Assembly (NCBI GenBank): GCA_964462535.1
Contig: CAYWXV010000031.1
Span: forward strand, 1-32,258
Direction of reading: 5' to 3'
Length of the DNA: 32,258 bases
Origin: CAYWXV01 sp964462535
GTDB lineage: Bacteria > Bacteroidota > Ignavibacteria > OLB7
The notes below the pieces were generated by a model that saw only the letters and a program-made list of their open reading frames with translations, was not told the DNA's origin and searched no databases. Position numbers and translations under genes: made by a program. Position 1 is the stretch's first letter; every line of letters starts with the position of its first letter. Positions 22,515 through 29,987 of the stretch are shown piece by piece.

Positions 22515-25174
22515 GACGCTCAACAACCCTCTTCGCTCTCCTTCTGCTTGTTCTGAATGCGACATACGCAGGTGGACCACTTGGTGGAAATGGGACCACG
22601 CCACGACGGTATCCCGCTAACGCAATGCCGCTCGTGTTCAAGACTGACCTTGGTTCGCTGGGGGCCTTCAATAACGCGACGGCCGTATCGATCGCGATCT
22701 ATGCCTTCACGCAATGGGATAACGTGCTGAGCGCTGACTTGTCGACCTCGAACGGCGGATCGCTCCCTCGAGACGTTACGCTCTCGACGGATGCGCTGAT
22801 TGCAGGGGCGAGTCAGTTCAGTGACGGAATCAACCCTATTGTCTTCGACAACAACGGAACAATTACCGACGATCGAATCGGTGCGGGAGCCAGCAACAAC
22901 ATCGTCGGTTTCGCCTCATCGGCCTGGACGGGCAATTCGTACACGGAGGGGTTCGCAATCATCAATGGAGTCCTTACGGGGAACGGAGGTCAATCGTACC
23001 AGGACTTGTACAAGGGGACGATGACGCATGAGATAGGGCACATGCTTGGACTCTCACATACGCAGACAACGCTACATGCGTTCTACAGCACGATGTACCC
23101 GATCGTTGAGAGTGGGCTGCAGGCGGTGTTGCGACCGGATGATACTGCGGCGATCGCGGCGCTCTATCCGACACCGGCGTTCATATCGCTGACCGGTTCG
23201 ATCTCAGGGCATGTCCGGACGCCAGGTGGGGCAGCGCTGAGTGGAGTCGATGTGATTGCTATCGATTCAGTCACCGGTGCGACATACACGACCGTTACCG
23301 ACTATTTCTCCGGTCCCGGCTTTCGCTTTGACAACAAACCATCGCCGACCGGCCTCTTCACCATTAACGGACTCCCGCCGGGGAGATACTTCATACGCAT
23401 CGAACCTGTACGACCGGAATTCCGGGACGGATCATCGATCGGCAGCTACGACACGCCGATCAACACGACCATTCTCCCTGAGTGGTACAACGGGGCATCG
23501 GAGAACGGTGATCTTCTGAGCGACAATTCGAACGCAAAGACTGGAGTTGTCGTCTCCGCCGGTGCAACCACACAGAACATCGATCTGGTGGTGAACGAAT
23601 CGCAAACGGCCTCCGAATTCCGACACAGCAACGGCACCTCGGCGGGATACATCCAGTTCCCCGACGGACCCGGCGGCTCGGTGACAAAGTATGCTCTCCG
23701 TTGCACTGCGCCGTCGCTGGGGTCGCTGGTCGGTGTGAAGTTCTTTCTTGGGGATCGCTCCAATCTCCCCATCAATGGTCGCTTGACGATTTCGGTCCAC
23801 AGGAACATACCGGGATCGCTATCGGGTATTCCTGGCGCGGAGCTTGGGTCGGTGACCATTCCCTTCACCGATCTGGATGCGAACCACGAGAACTTCATCT
23901 ACCTGCGTGGTATCGGCGAGACCATCAACTTCCCGCAGGGGAGCGAGTTCCATATCGTGTTCGAGACCAACGGCGTCGGTCTGCCGATCATGTATATGGA
24001 TAACGGTCAGGGGAGCGAGTATCGGTCGTCATATTTCCAGGGGGCAAACGGCTGGAGGAATATGGGGGAGGGGTTGATAACCACACCCCACACCCTGATT
24101 CTTCCCGTCGTCTACACAACGCGCGTCGTCGGTCAGCCGGCACCGCTTGTGACGACGACGCCTCCGTCGCTTGCGTTCGGAGAGACCCGTCCCGGAGTCG
24201 CTGTCGAGCTGCCGCTGGTCGTGCGCAACTCAGGGACGGCGTTGTTGAACGTATCGTCGACGTCAATCGGTGGTCCCGATGTCTCCCTCTTCACGATTAC
24301 TGGTGGAGCGGGGGCTTTCTCGCTGCAGCCTGGGGATTCCCATACGATCAACGTGAAGTTCCTTCCTACTGATGCGTCGGGCTCAAAGAGTGCGACGCTG
24401 AATATCATCAGCAACGATCCCGATTCACCGAACCAGATTCCGCTGACAGGTCTTGCGAATCGAGCGATCGCATCCGTGCTGATCAGCAACATCGATCTGG
24501 GTGCTGTCAGCGTTAACTCCACCACGAACACAGATGCGGTAGTGCTCCGGAACACGGGGAACGATACCCTTCGCATCTATGGCGGGACACTTGATGGCGG
24601 AGATGGTGGCGGGGCGATCAAGATCGTCAGCGGTAACGGATCACGAAACCTGCTGCCGAACGCAACCCTGACGGTACGGTTGAGGTTTGCGCCAACCGAA
24701 CTACGGAGCCACTCCACCGACCTGCGTATCGCTCACGATGCCGGGGATACGATCGTGATTCCGGTTACGGGGCTCGGCGTCGGCGCCAGCGTTGGTGCAC
24801 CGGGCGAGGTGATCATCGAACCGGTGATAGTTGGCACGTGTCGTGACACGATCGTACACATCAGGAACGATGGCAATACTCCCTTGACCATCGAGAACCT
24901 GGTTCTCGGTGGAACCGAGGTCTCCGATTTCTCTCTCATCAATGCACCTGCGTTCCCGTTGACGGTTGCTGCAGGCGACTCGATTGCGATCACGATCCGC
25001 TTCTGCCCAACCGCGTTGGGACAACGGAATGCGGAGCTGACCGTCACGCACAATGGCCCCGGCTCGCCCACGAAGATCACGTTGATCGGAAATCCGGCAA
25101 CGACAGGTGTGGAGCGGGATGATCAGCCGCCAGGTGAAATGAATCTCTCGATGCTGCGGCGCCGTGGTGAGTGA
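22511..25174 (+). CDS. Secreted matrixin-like metalloprotease with HYDIN/ASPM-type Ig domains
   Basis: The protein has 887 residues and a signal peptide (1-20). Its zinc protease domain carries HEIGHMLGLSH, with H173, E174, H177 and H183 as zinc ligands and catalytic base, and the Met-turn at M195 (STMYP), as in M10 matrixins. A carboxypeptidase-regulatory-like beta domain (about 213-300, SGHVRTPGGAALSGVDVIAID) comes next, then a carbohydrate-binding-like segment (about 385-540). About three choice-of-anchor/ASPM-SPD-2-like Ig domains follow (LAFGETRPGVAVELPLVVRN and similar). The C-terminus ends abruptly (GVERDDQPPGEMNLSML, then an arginine-rich tail) with no recognisable T9SS sorting domain, although other secreted proteins here have one. 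It is coupled to the upstream 21939 gene. Confidence 0.9.
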   Translation: MRRSTTLFALLLLVLNATYAGGPLGGNGTTPRRYPANAMPLVFKTDLGSLGAFNNATAVSIAIYAFTQWDNVLSADLSTSNGGSLPRDVTLSTDALIAGASQFSDGINPIVFDNNGTITDDRIGAGASNNIVGFASSAWTGNSYTEGFAIINGVLTGNGGQSYQDLYKGTMTHEIGHMLGLSHTQTTLHAFYSTMYPIVESGLQAVLRPDDTAAIAALYPTPAFISLTGSISGHVRTPGGAALSGVDVIAIDSVTGATYTTVTDYFSGPGFRFDNKPSPTGLFTINGLPPGRYFIRIEPVRPEFRDGSSIGSYDTPINTTILPEWYNGASENGDLLSDNSNAKTGVVVSAGATTQNIDLVVNESQTASEFRHSNGTSAGYIQFPDGPGGSVTKYALRCTAPSLGSLVGVKFFLGDRSNLPINGRLTISVHRNIPGSLSGIPGAELGSVTIPFTDLDANHENFIYLRGIGETINFPQGSEFHIVFETNGVGLPIMYMDNGQGSEYRSSYFQGANGWRNMGEGLITTPHTLILPVVYTTRVVGQPAPLVTTTPPSLAFGETRPGVAVELPLVVRNSGTALLNVSSTSIGGPDVSLFTITGGAGAFSLQPGDSHTINVKFLPTDASGSKSATLNIISNDPDSPNQIPLTGLANRAIASVLISNIDLGAVSVNSTTNTDAVVLRNTGNDTLRIYGGTLDGGDGGGAIKIVSGNGSRNLLPNATLTVRLRFAPTELRSHSTDLRIAHDAGDTIVIPVTGLGVGASVGAPGEVIIEPVIVGTCRDTIVHIRNDGNTPLTIENLVLGGTEVSDFSLINAPAFPLTVAAGDSIAITIRFCPTALGQRNAELTVTHNGPGSPTKITLIGNPATTGVERDDQPPGEMNLSMLRRRGE

Positions 25175-25235
25175 GGGTTGTGCGGGCAGATTCCCGCGAC
25201 GGACGAGTATCAGAAGCAGGTGATGGTGTAGCAGG

Positions 25236-25276
25236 AAGCGTGTCGTACCACCGTTGGGTGAGCGACACGCTTTCTT
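25236..25276 (+). terminator. Intrinsic terminator after the protease gene
   Basis: AAGCGTGTCG (25236-25245) pairs with CGACACGCTT (25263-25272), followed by TTCTTGTT. The hairpin starts 61 bases after the protease stop. The opposing gene ends about 100 bases further on. Confidence 0.65.
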
Positions 25277-25376
25277 GTTGGTAGTGGATGACTCACGCGG
25301 AGTCGCGGAGGCGCGGAGCCAGAGTCTCGATCCTCTCCCAGTACAACGGGAGTACGATTGGATCTTCTACCACCAC

Positions 25377-26102
25377 TCACCTCCCTGTCTTCAACTCCAC
25401 TTCGCGCGCACGCGAAAATTGAAGAACGGTCATCCGGATTTGCTGACGCATCGTCGCCGCACTGCACGAGTCGAGCGTGCGATCGATCTCGCTGTTGAAG
25501 GTCAGTCGAGCGATGCCGGAGTCGAGCGTCACATGTTGCAGTCGAAGACCACCTGGAAGCGCTGTGCGGTATCCCTTCTCCATCTCCTCGGTCGTTGGAC
25601 CCTTCAGCAATGCGCCGACGGCATCCTGAATCGCGCGAGGTGACCGTCGTATCGTTCGCACCACAGGGAAGACCGATTCGCAATCTCCGCGAGCGCCCAT
25701 GTGAATGTTCCTGAGATACACGACGATCGTCGCCGTGCCGCCACGCTTCGCCTTCTTCAGATTGACTTCGGTTTCGAGAACCGTCTTCTCTCCACGAGTG
25801 GCGACGTAGAACTCGATCCGACCTGCGCCAGCGAAGTCGATCGGGATCGGAATGCGATCGCGGAGTTCGTTCATCGCCCCCTCCTTCCCATCCGCGACCA
25901 CGAATCCTCGTCCAAGCGTATCCCCAGTGCTGTCGATCAGACGATAGTCGACAAGCATCGACGTTGCGTCATCATCCACCCGCCGCGTCATGGCACGGGG
26001 CAGACCCAGAGCCCGTCCCACAACCAGAAGACTATCGCCCTCTACCTGCACCGAATCGATTTCGATCCGCGGTTCCAGAATCGGCGCTCCCCTACGCTCC
26101 AT
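25377..26102 (-). CDS. GerMN-domain lipoprotein, start uncertain
   Basis: The 241-residue frame from the only in-frame ATG ends in a GerMN domain (about 125-235): YLRNIHMG, AIQDAVGALLKGPTTEEM, LQHVTLDSGIARLTFNSE. GerMN domains occur in spore germination proteins and in many non-sporulating bacterial lipoproteins of unknown role. The region before (about 10-115) is beta-rich, like an immunoglobulin-type domain. Upstream of this ATG the same frame encodes a lipoprotein signal: QRYILFVLLLVLACGE, with the lipobox Cys codon at 26141-26139. No ATG, GTG or TTG precedes it; an ATC at 26189-26187 stands where a start would be expected, and a TGA closes the frame at 26225-26223. The 343-base gap beyond holds degenerate repeats, so the original start may have been lost. 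Confidence 0.75.
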   Translation of the reverse strand: MERRGAPILEPRIEIDSVQVEGDSLLVVGRALGLPRAMTRRVDDDATSMLVDYRLIDSTGDTLGRGFVVADGKEGAMNELRDRIPIPIDFAGAGRIEFYVATRGEKTVLETEVNLKKAKRGGTATIVVYLRNIHMGARGDCESVFPVVRTIRRSPRAIQDAVGALLKGPTTEEMEKGYRTALPGGLRLQHVTLDSGIARLTFNSEIDRTLDSCSAATMRQQIRMTVLQFSRAREVELKTGR

Positions 26103-26288
26103 AAGCCGAGGCGGTTCAGGACGCGGCTCCCGCTCACCACACGCGAGGACAAGGAGCAGAACGAACAGTATGTATCGTTGAGAGTTGATGGTAGATGACG
26201 GTTGGCTGATGGCTGTCAGTGGTCAAAGGTCAAAGGCCCAATGAGGGATAGCGCCATTGTGTCTTGCGCGTTCTTGCGTTGTCTTCGG

Positions 26289-26435
26289 GCCCAGCGGCCC
26301 AGCNNNNNNNNNNNNNNNNNNNNNNNNNNNNNNNNNNNNNNNNNNNNNNNNNNNNNNNNNNNNNNNNNNNNNNNNNNNNNNNNNNNNNNNNNNNNNNNNN
26401 NNNGCCCAGCGGCCCAGCAGCCCAGCGGCCAAGCC
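26289..26435. repeat. 8-bp tandem repeat GCCCAGCG interrupted by a gap
   Basis: Units GCCCAGCG/GCCCAGCA occur at 26289-26303 and again at 26404-26435, on both sides of a 100-N gap, ending ten bases before the radC stop. The array probably continues through the gap. The flank 26200-26260 also shows duplicated short pieces (GGTCAAAGGTCAAAGG). Confidence 0.8.
26304..26403. other. Assembly gap (100 N)
   Basis: Exactly 100 N, the conventional length for a gap of unknown size, lying within the 8-bp tandem repeat. Confidence 0.98.
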
Positions 26436-26445
26436 GCCCCGACTC

Positions 26446-28515
26446 TCACACGTATCCCTTCTCCGCCATCGAGACATACGTATCGCCAGCGATGATGACG
26501 TGATCGTGGAGAGGGATGCCGATGACCGTGCCCGCTTCGACGAGCTGGCGAGTGATGGCAATATCCTCGCGGCTTGGTGTCGGGTTGCCGCTGGGGTGAT
26601 TGTGGAGGCCGATGATTGCTGCAGCGTTCTCGACGATTGCCAGGCGGTACACTTCGCGCGGATGAACGATGGAGCTGTTGAGATTTCCTTCGCTCACACG
26701 TTCTGTTCGCACGACACGATTCGACGTGTCGAGTATGACGACGTGGAACTGTTCCTTTTTCACACCGCGCAATTTCGGGATGAAGATGCGGGCGACGTCA
26801 TCGGGACTCGTGAGGAGCGGGCGTTCACCCACGTCGGGGACCCCGATGCGACGTGCCAGTTCGAATGTCGCGGCGAGTGCAGCCCCCTTCGCCGCGCCTA
26901 TTCCCGCGTTCGATTCGAGCTCCCGGTAGTCGCGTTCGGCAAGATGGGTGAGTGATCCATACCGTTCGAGTAGAGTGCGAGCAACCTGAACGACATCCTG
27001 CTCTCGTGTTCCTGTGCGAAGCAGTATTGCGATCAGTTCCGCGTCGCTGAGAGCGGCTGGACCAAAGGACGCTAGACGTTCGCGCGGTTGTTCGCGCGGA
27101 CTCCATTCCCGTACCGTGGTACGATTCATCGGGGACTCCTTCTTCGGCTGTGGTGGTGGTGCATCGTCACGCGCAGTGGTGGCGCGCGGATAGACGATCG
27201 GACCATCGTGCGCATGTAGCGCGTCGACGATCGGTATCGCCTCCCCCACAACATAGAACGAACCGAAGACGAGAACAAGATCATCGTGGCGGGCCTCGGC
27301 GATCGCCTGATCTACACCACGGCCGACCGTCCCGCACACAACGCTATCGATGCCTGCCTCAAGGCTGGCGGCTGCTATCTCCTCGGCGGATCGTGACCGA
27401 TGATTCTCCCCTCTGACAGCATAGAGTCTCCCAACAACCGGGGCCATCACGTCGAGCACGCCTGCAACATCCTTCTCGTCGACGGCGCCGAATACGGCAC
27501 GCACGCGATCTCTTCTGCTCTCGATTGCAGTCAATGCCTCTGCAAGGACACGCGCACCATCGATGTTGTGCGCGACATCCAGAATCACCGTTGGGCGTCG
27601 CCGCGCAATCTCGAAGCGTCCACGCAGTCCCGTCCGAGAGCGAATCTCCGCCATCCCCTTTCTCAACGTGGCCTCATCAATCGGGAAGCGATCGGCTATC
27701 GCATCTAACAGGAGAAGGGCAACTCGTGCATTCTCGACCTGATGTCTGCCGACGAGATCGATTTCCACGTCGCGTATCTCCCGACCATCAACCATGAACG
27801 AGGCAATCGTGGTGGGGGGAGCGAACGAGCTGAGGAGTCCACGGCATCGATCCTCAACGAAGCTGACCGGACAACCAACGTCGCGCGCGCGTTGTTCAAA
27901 CACTGTGCGCACTGATGGCGTCACACGTCCCACGACAGCGGGGCGCTCTGGCTTCATGATGCCGGCCTTCTCGCCCGCTATCTCCTCCAACGTCGAGCCA
28001 AGATGTCGCATATGATCGAAGCCGATCGACGTGATTGCAACGGCAAGTGGGTCGATAACATTCGTAGCGTCCAGCCTTCCCCCCAGGCCGGTCTCTATCA
28101 CGGCCACGTCCACCCCCTGGTCCGCGAAGTGACGGAAGGCCATCGCGGTCGTTCCTTCAAAGAACGTGCATCCCAGTCGTTCAATGACTGGGAGCATCTC
28201 ATGCGCGTACGTGGCCAGACGATCCGATGTGATTGCTGCTCCATCGATACGAATGCGTTCGGCGAAGTCGACAAGATGTGGCGATGAATAGAGGCCGACA
28301 CGGTACCCTGCGGCCGACAGGATCGAGGCAATCATGGCACAGACGGATCCTTTGCCATTTGTCCCCGCAACATGAATCGCCGTGAACGTGCGATGTGGAT
28401 CACCGAACTCAGCGAGCAGCTCCGTGATCGGCTCCAGCCCAAGTTTCACGCCGAACGTCTGCAGAGAGAAGAGGCGTTGGAGAGCTGCATCGAGATCAGG
28501 ATCTGGATACTTCAT
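26446..28515 (-). CDS. folC: FolC-RadC fusion: folylpolyglutamate/dihydrofolate synthase plus RadC-type protein
   Basis: One 689-residue frame encodes two known proteins. Residues 1-about 435 are FolC, which ligates glutamate to folates: P-loop GTNGKGS at 51-57, ETGLGGRLDATN, DVAHNID, and the end LVFGSFYVVGEA. A proline-rich linker (about 440-462) then leads into a complete RadC domain (residues 463-689). It has the helix-hairpin-helix segment (LESNAGIGAAKGAAL) and the JAMM-like metal motif HNHPSGNPTPSREDI. RadC function remains uncertain. ATG 28515 was chosen because upstream in-frame sequence crosses the histone-gene terminator. No stop separates the two halves. A strong Shine-Dalgarno and ATG at 27129 could make RadC alone. 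A sequencing error that removed the folC stop is the main alternative. Confidence 0.85.
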   Translation of the reverse strand: MKYPDPDLDAALQRLFSLQTFGVKLGLEPITELLAEFGDPHRTFTAIHVAGTNGKGSVCAMIASILSAAGYRVGLYSSPHLVDFAERIRIDGAAITSDRLATYAHEMLPVIERLGCTFFEGTTAMAFRHFADQGVDVAVIETGLGGRLDATNVIDPLAVAITSIGFDHMRHLGSTLEEIAGEKAGIMKPERPAVVGRVTPSVRTVFEQRARDVGCPVSFVEDRCRGLLSSFAPPTTIASFMVDGREIRDVEIDLVGRHQVENARVALLLLDAIADRFPIDEATLRKGMAEIRSRTGLRGRFEIARRRPTVILDVAHNIDGARVLAEALTAIESRRDRVRAVFGAVDEKDVAGVLDVMAPVVGRLYAVRGENHRSRSAEEIAAASLEAGIDSVVCGTVGRGVDQAIAEARHDDLVLVFGSFYVVGEAIPIVDALHAHDGPIVYPRATTARDDAPPPQPKKESPMNRTTVREWSPREQPRERLASFGPAALSDAELIAILLRTGTREQDVVQVARTLLERYGSLTHLAERDYRELESNAGIGAAKGAALAATFELARRIGVPDVGERPLLTSPDDVARIFIPKLRGVKKEQFHVVILDTSNRVVRTERVSEGNLNSSIVHPREVYRLAIVENAAAIIGLHNHPSGNPTPSREDIAITRQLVEAGTVIGIPLHDHVIIAGDTYVSMAEKGYV
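27136..27141 (-). promoter_or_regulatory. radC: Internal Shine-Dalgarno before the RadC portion
   Basis: AAGGAG followed by 6 bases and ATG at 27129-27127, in frame with FolC. It is better than the site before FolC itself, which is CT-rich. It suggests that the 227-residue RadC can be made separately. Confidence 0.6.
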
Positions 28516-28530
28516 GCGGGGGGAAGAGAA

Positions 28531-28566
28531 AAAAGAGACCGCCCCAGGAATTCGCCCGGGGCGGTC
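28531..28566 (-). terminator. Intrinsic terminator of the histone-like gene
   Basis: On the minus strand GACCGCCCC (28566-28558) pairs with GGGGCGGTC (28545-28537), followed by TCTTTTTTCTC. It lies 86 bases past the histone-like stop and about 15 bases before the folC start, so folC needs its own promoter or read-through. Confidence 0.8.
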
Positions 28567-28651
28567 GACGTGACATGCAGTGTCTAGCGAGGAGAGGCTT
28601 TCGGCGTGATGCTCGCGGTATCTCGCGCGCAAGCCCCAAAGCGCTAAGCGA

Positions 28652-29066
28652 CTACTTCTTGGCGGCCTTCTTGGCCGGGGCCTTCTTGGCGGCAGCCTTC
28701 TTCGGTGCGGCCTTCTTGGCAGCAGCCTTCTTCGGTGCAGCCTTCTTGGCGGCCTTCTTGGCCGGGGCCTTCTTGGCNNNNNNNNNNNNNNNNNNNNNNN
28801 NNNNNNNNNNNNNNNNNNNNNNNNNNNNNNNNNNNNNNNNNNNNNNNNNNNNNNNNNNNNNNNNNNNNNNNNNNNNNGGCAGCCTTCTTCGGTGCAGCCT
28901 TCTTGGCGGCCTTCTTGGCCGGGGCCTTCTTGGCAGCAGCCTTCTTGGCCGGAGCCTTCTTGGCGGCCTTCTTCGGTGCAGCCTTCTTGGCGGCCTTCTT
29001 AGCCGGGGCCTTCTTGGCGGCAGCCTTCTTCGGTGCAGCCTTCTTCGCGGGTTTCGTTGCGGCCAT
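28652..29066 (-). CDS. Alanine/lysine-rich histone H1-like protein, interrupted by a gap
   Basis: The product is almost entirely repeats of KKAAPKKAA and KKAPAKKAA type after MAATKPAKK, as in bacterial histone H1-like proteins (Hc1, AlgP/HupB-tail type) that bind and compact DNA. 63 codons are read from the ATG to the gap, and 42 codons plus TAG are read after it in the same repeat pattern. The 100-N gap is not a multiple of three, so a naive translation changes frame at the gap; the true gene is probably intact. GGAG lies upstream of the ATG. Its full length is unknown. It stands alone, with an upstream palindrome and its own terminator. Confidence 0.85.
28778..28877. other. Assembly gap (100 N) inside the histone-like gene
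   Basis: Exactly 100 N within the repetitive coding sequence, so the real length and repeat number are unknown. Confidence 0.98.
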
Positions 29067-29132
29067 AGTGCTCTCCAGATAATTGGAACCAGGATGCTCT
29101 CCCGTGCTCTGGCCGGAGCGGTGGGAGATGTT

Positions 29133-29147
29133 TAGTGCAATGCACTA
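29133..29147. promoter_or_regulatory. Perfect palindrome upstream of the histone-like gene
   Basis: TAGTGCAATGCACTA, a perfect 7+1+7 inverted repeat, begins 67 bases before the histone-like ATG, near a TAGAAT that could be a -10 element. It could be an operator. No adjacent regulator is seen. Confidence 0.4.
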
Positions 29148-29204
29148 TTCTAGAGTACCCGTGATCCGCGGTGATCCCAGGTACGGAATAGTTGAGTCAG
29201 GGAA

Positions 29205-29987
29205 TCAAGAGGAAGTCGATACCGGGCTGTTCGAGCGAGCCTCGTCGTACAGCCGTCGCAGGAGCTGGACATCCTCCCAGGTCGACCGCTTCCACTGCGG
29301 ATTCCGCAGTAGTGCCGCCGGGTGGTACGTGACGATCAATCCGACGCCGTGATAGTCGTGGACTGTTCCACGGAGCTCACTCATCTTCGCCTTCCGGTTC
29401 AGAAGAGTAGTCGCCGCCGTCAGCCCAAGCGCCAGTATGTATCTCGGTCTGATCAGTTCTAGCTGTTTGATCAGATATGGTTCGCACTGCTCTACCTCGG
29501 ACCGTTCCGGTGTTCGATTGCCGGGAGGTCGACACTTGAGGATGTTGCAGATGTAGACGTCGCCTCGAGCGAGATTGACCGCCGCAAGGATCTTGTTCAA
29601 CAGTTGACCTGCGGCTCCGACAAACGGTTCGCCCTGTGCGTCTTCGTCAGCTCCAGGCGCCTCGCCAATAACAACGATGTCGGCCTTGGGATCCCCAACG
29701 CCGAAGACGAACCTGGTACGCGTCTGTCCAAGGGGACACTGCTGGCACGAGCAGATCATCTGATCGAGCGCCTCGAGCGACGATGTTGACGCCCATGGCT
29801 CCGTCATCGTCGACACGCGCGCAGCGAGACCGTCGGTCGGTGTTTCGATTGGCTGGGACGCGTCGGGTGCTTTCTTCGTACCACGCGATCCCAAATCGAC
29901 TGTGTTTCCAAACAATGTCGCCTGCTGTTCAATGAACGATCTCAACTCTCTTGCAACCCCCCATGTCGTGCCCTTCACATCAGTCAT
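29205..29987 (-). CDS. Family 4 uracil-DNA glycosylase (4Fe-4S)
   Basis: The 260-residue protein removes uracil from DNA to start base excision repair. Family 4 motifs are seen: GEAPGADED (109-117), HPAALL (222-227), and four cysteines for the 4Fe-4S cluster (C81, C84, C152 in LKCRPPGNRTP, and C168). The N-terminal ~70 residues are a poorly conserved extension. ATG 29987 was chosen; it lies within the end of coaBC, an 8-base overlap that supports co-translation. An in-frame ATG at 30020 is less likely. Confidence 0.95.
   Translation of the reverse strand: MTDVKGTTWGVARELRSFIEQQATLFGNTVDLGSRGTKKAPDASQPIETPTDGLAARVSTMTEPWASTSSLEALDQMICSCQQCPLGQTRTRFVFGVGDPKADIVVIGEAPGADEDAQGEPFVGAAGQLLNKILAAVNLARGDVYICNILKCRPPGNRTPERSEVEQCEPYLIKQLELIRPRYILALGLTAATTLLNRKAKMSELRGTVHDYHGVGLIVTYHPAALLRNPQWKRSTWEDVQLLRRLYDEARSNSPVSTSS

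Noticed and set aside
28652..29066. Possible CRISPR array because of regular short repeats
   Set aside because: Repeats are codon-phased, contiguous and coding; there are no unique spacers and no cas genes.
28575..29135. Plus-strand frame across the histone-like gene encoding phenylalanine/alanine repeats
   Set aside because: It is the antisense reading of the lysine/alanine repeat and changes frame at the N gap.
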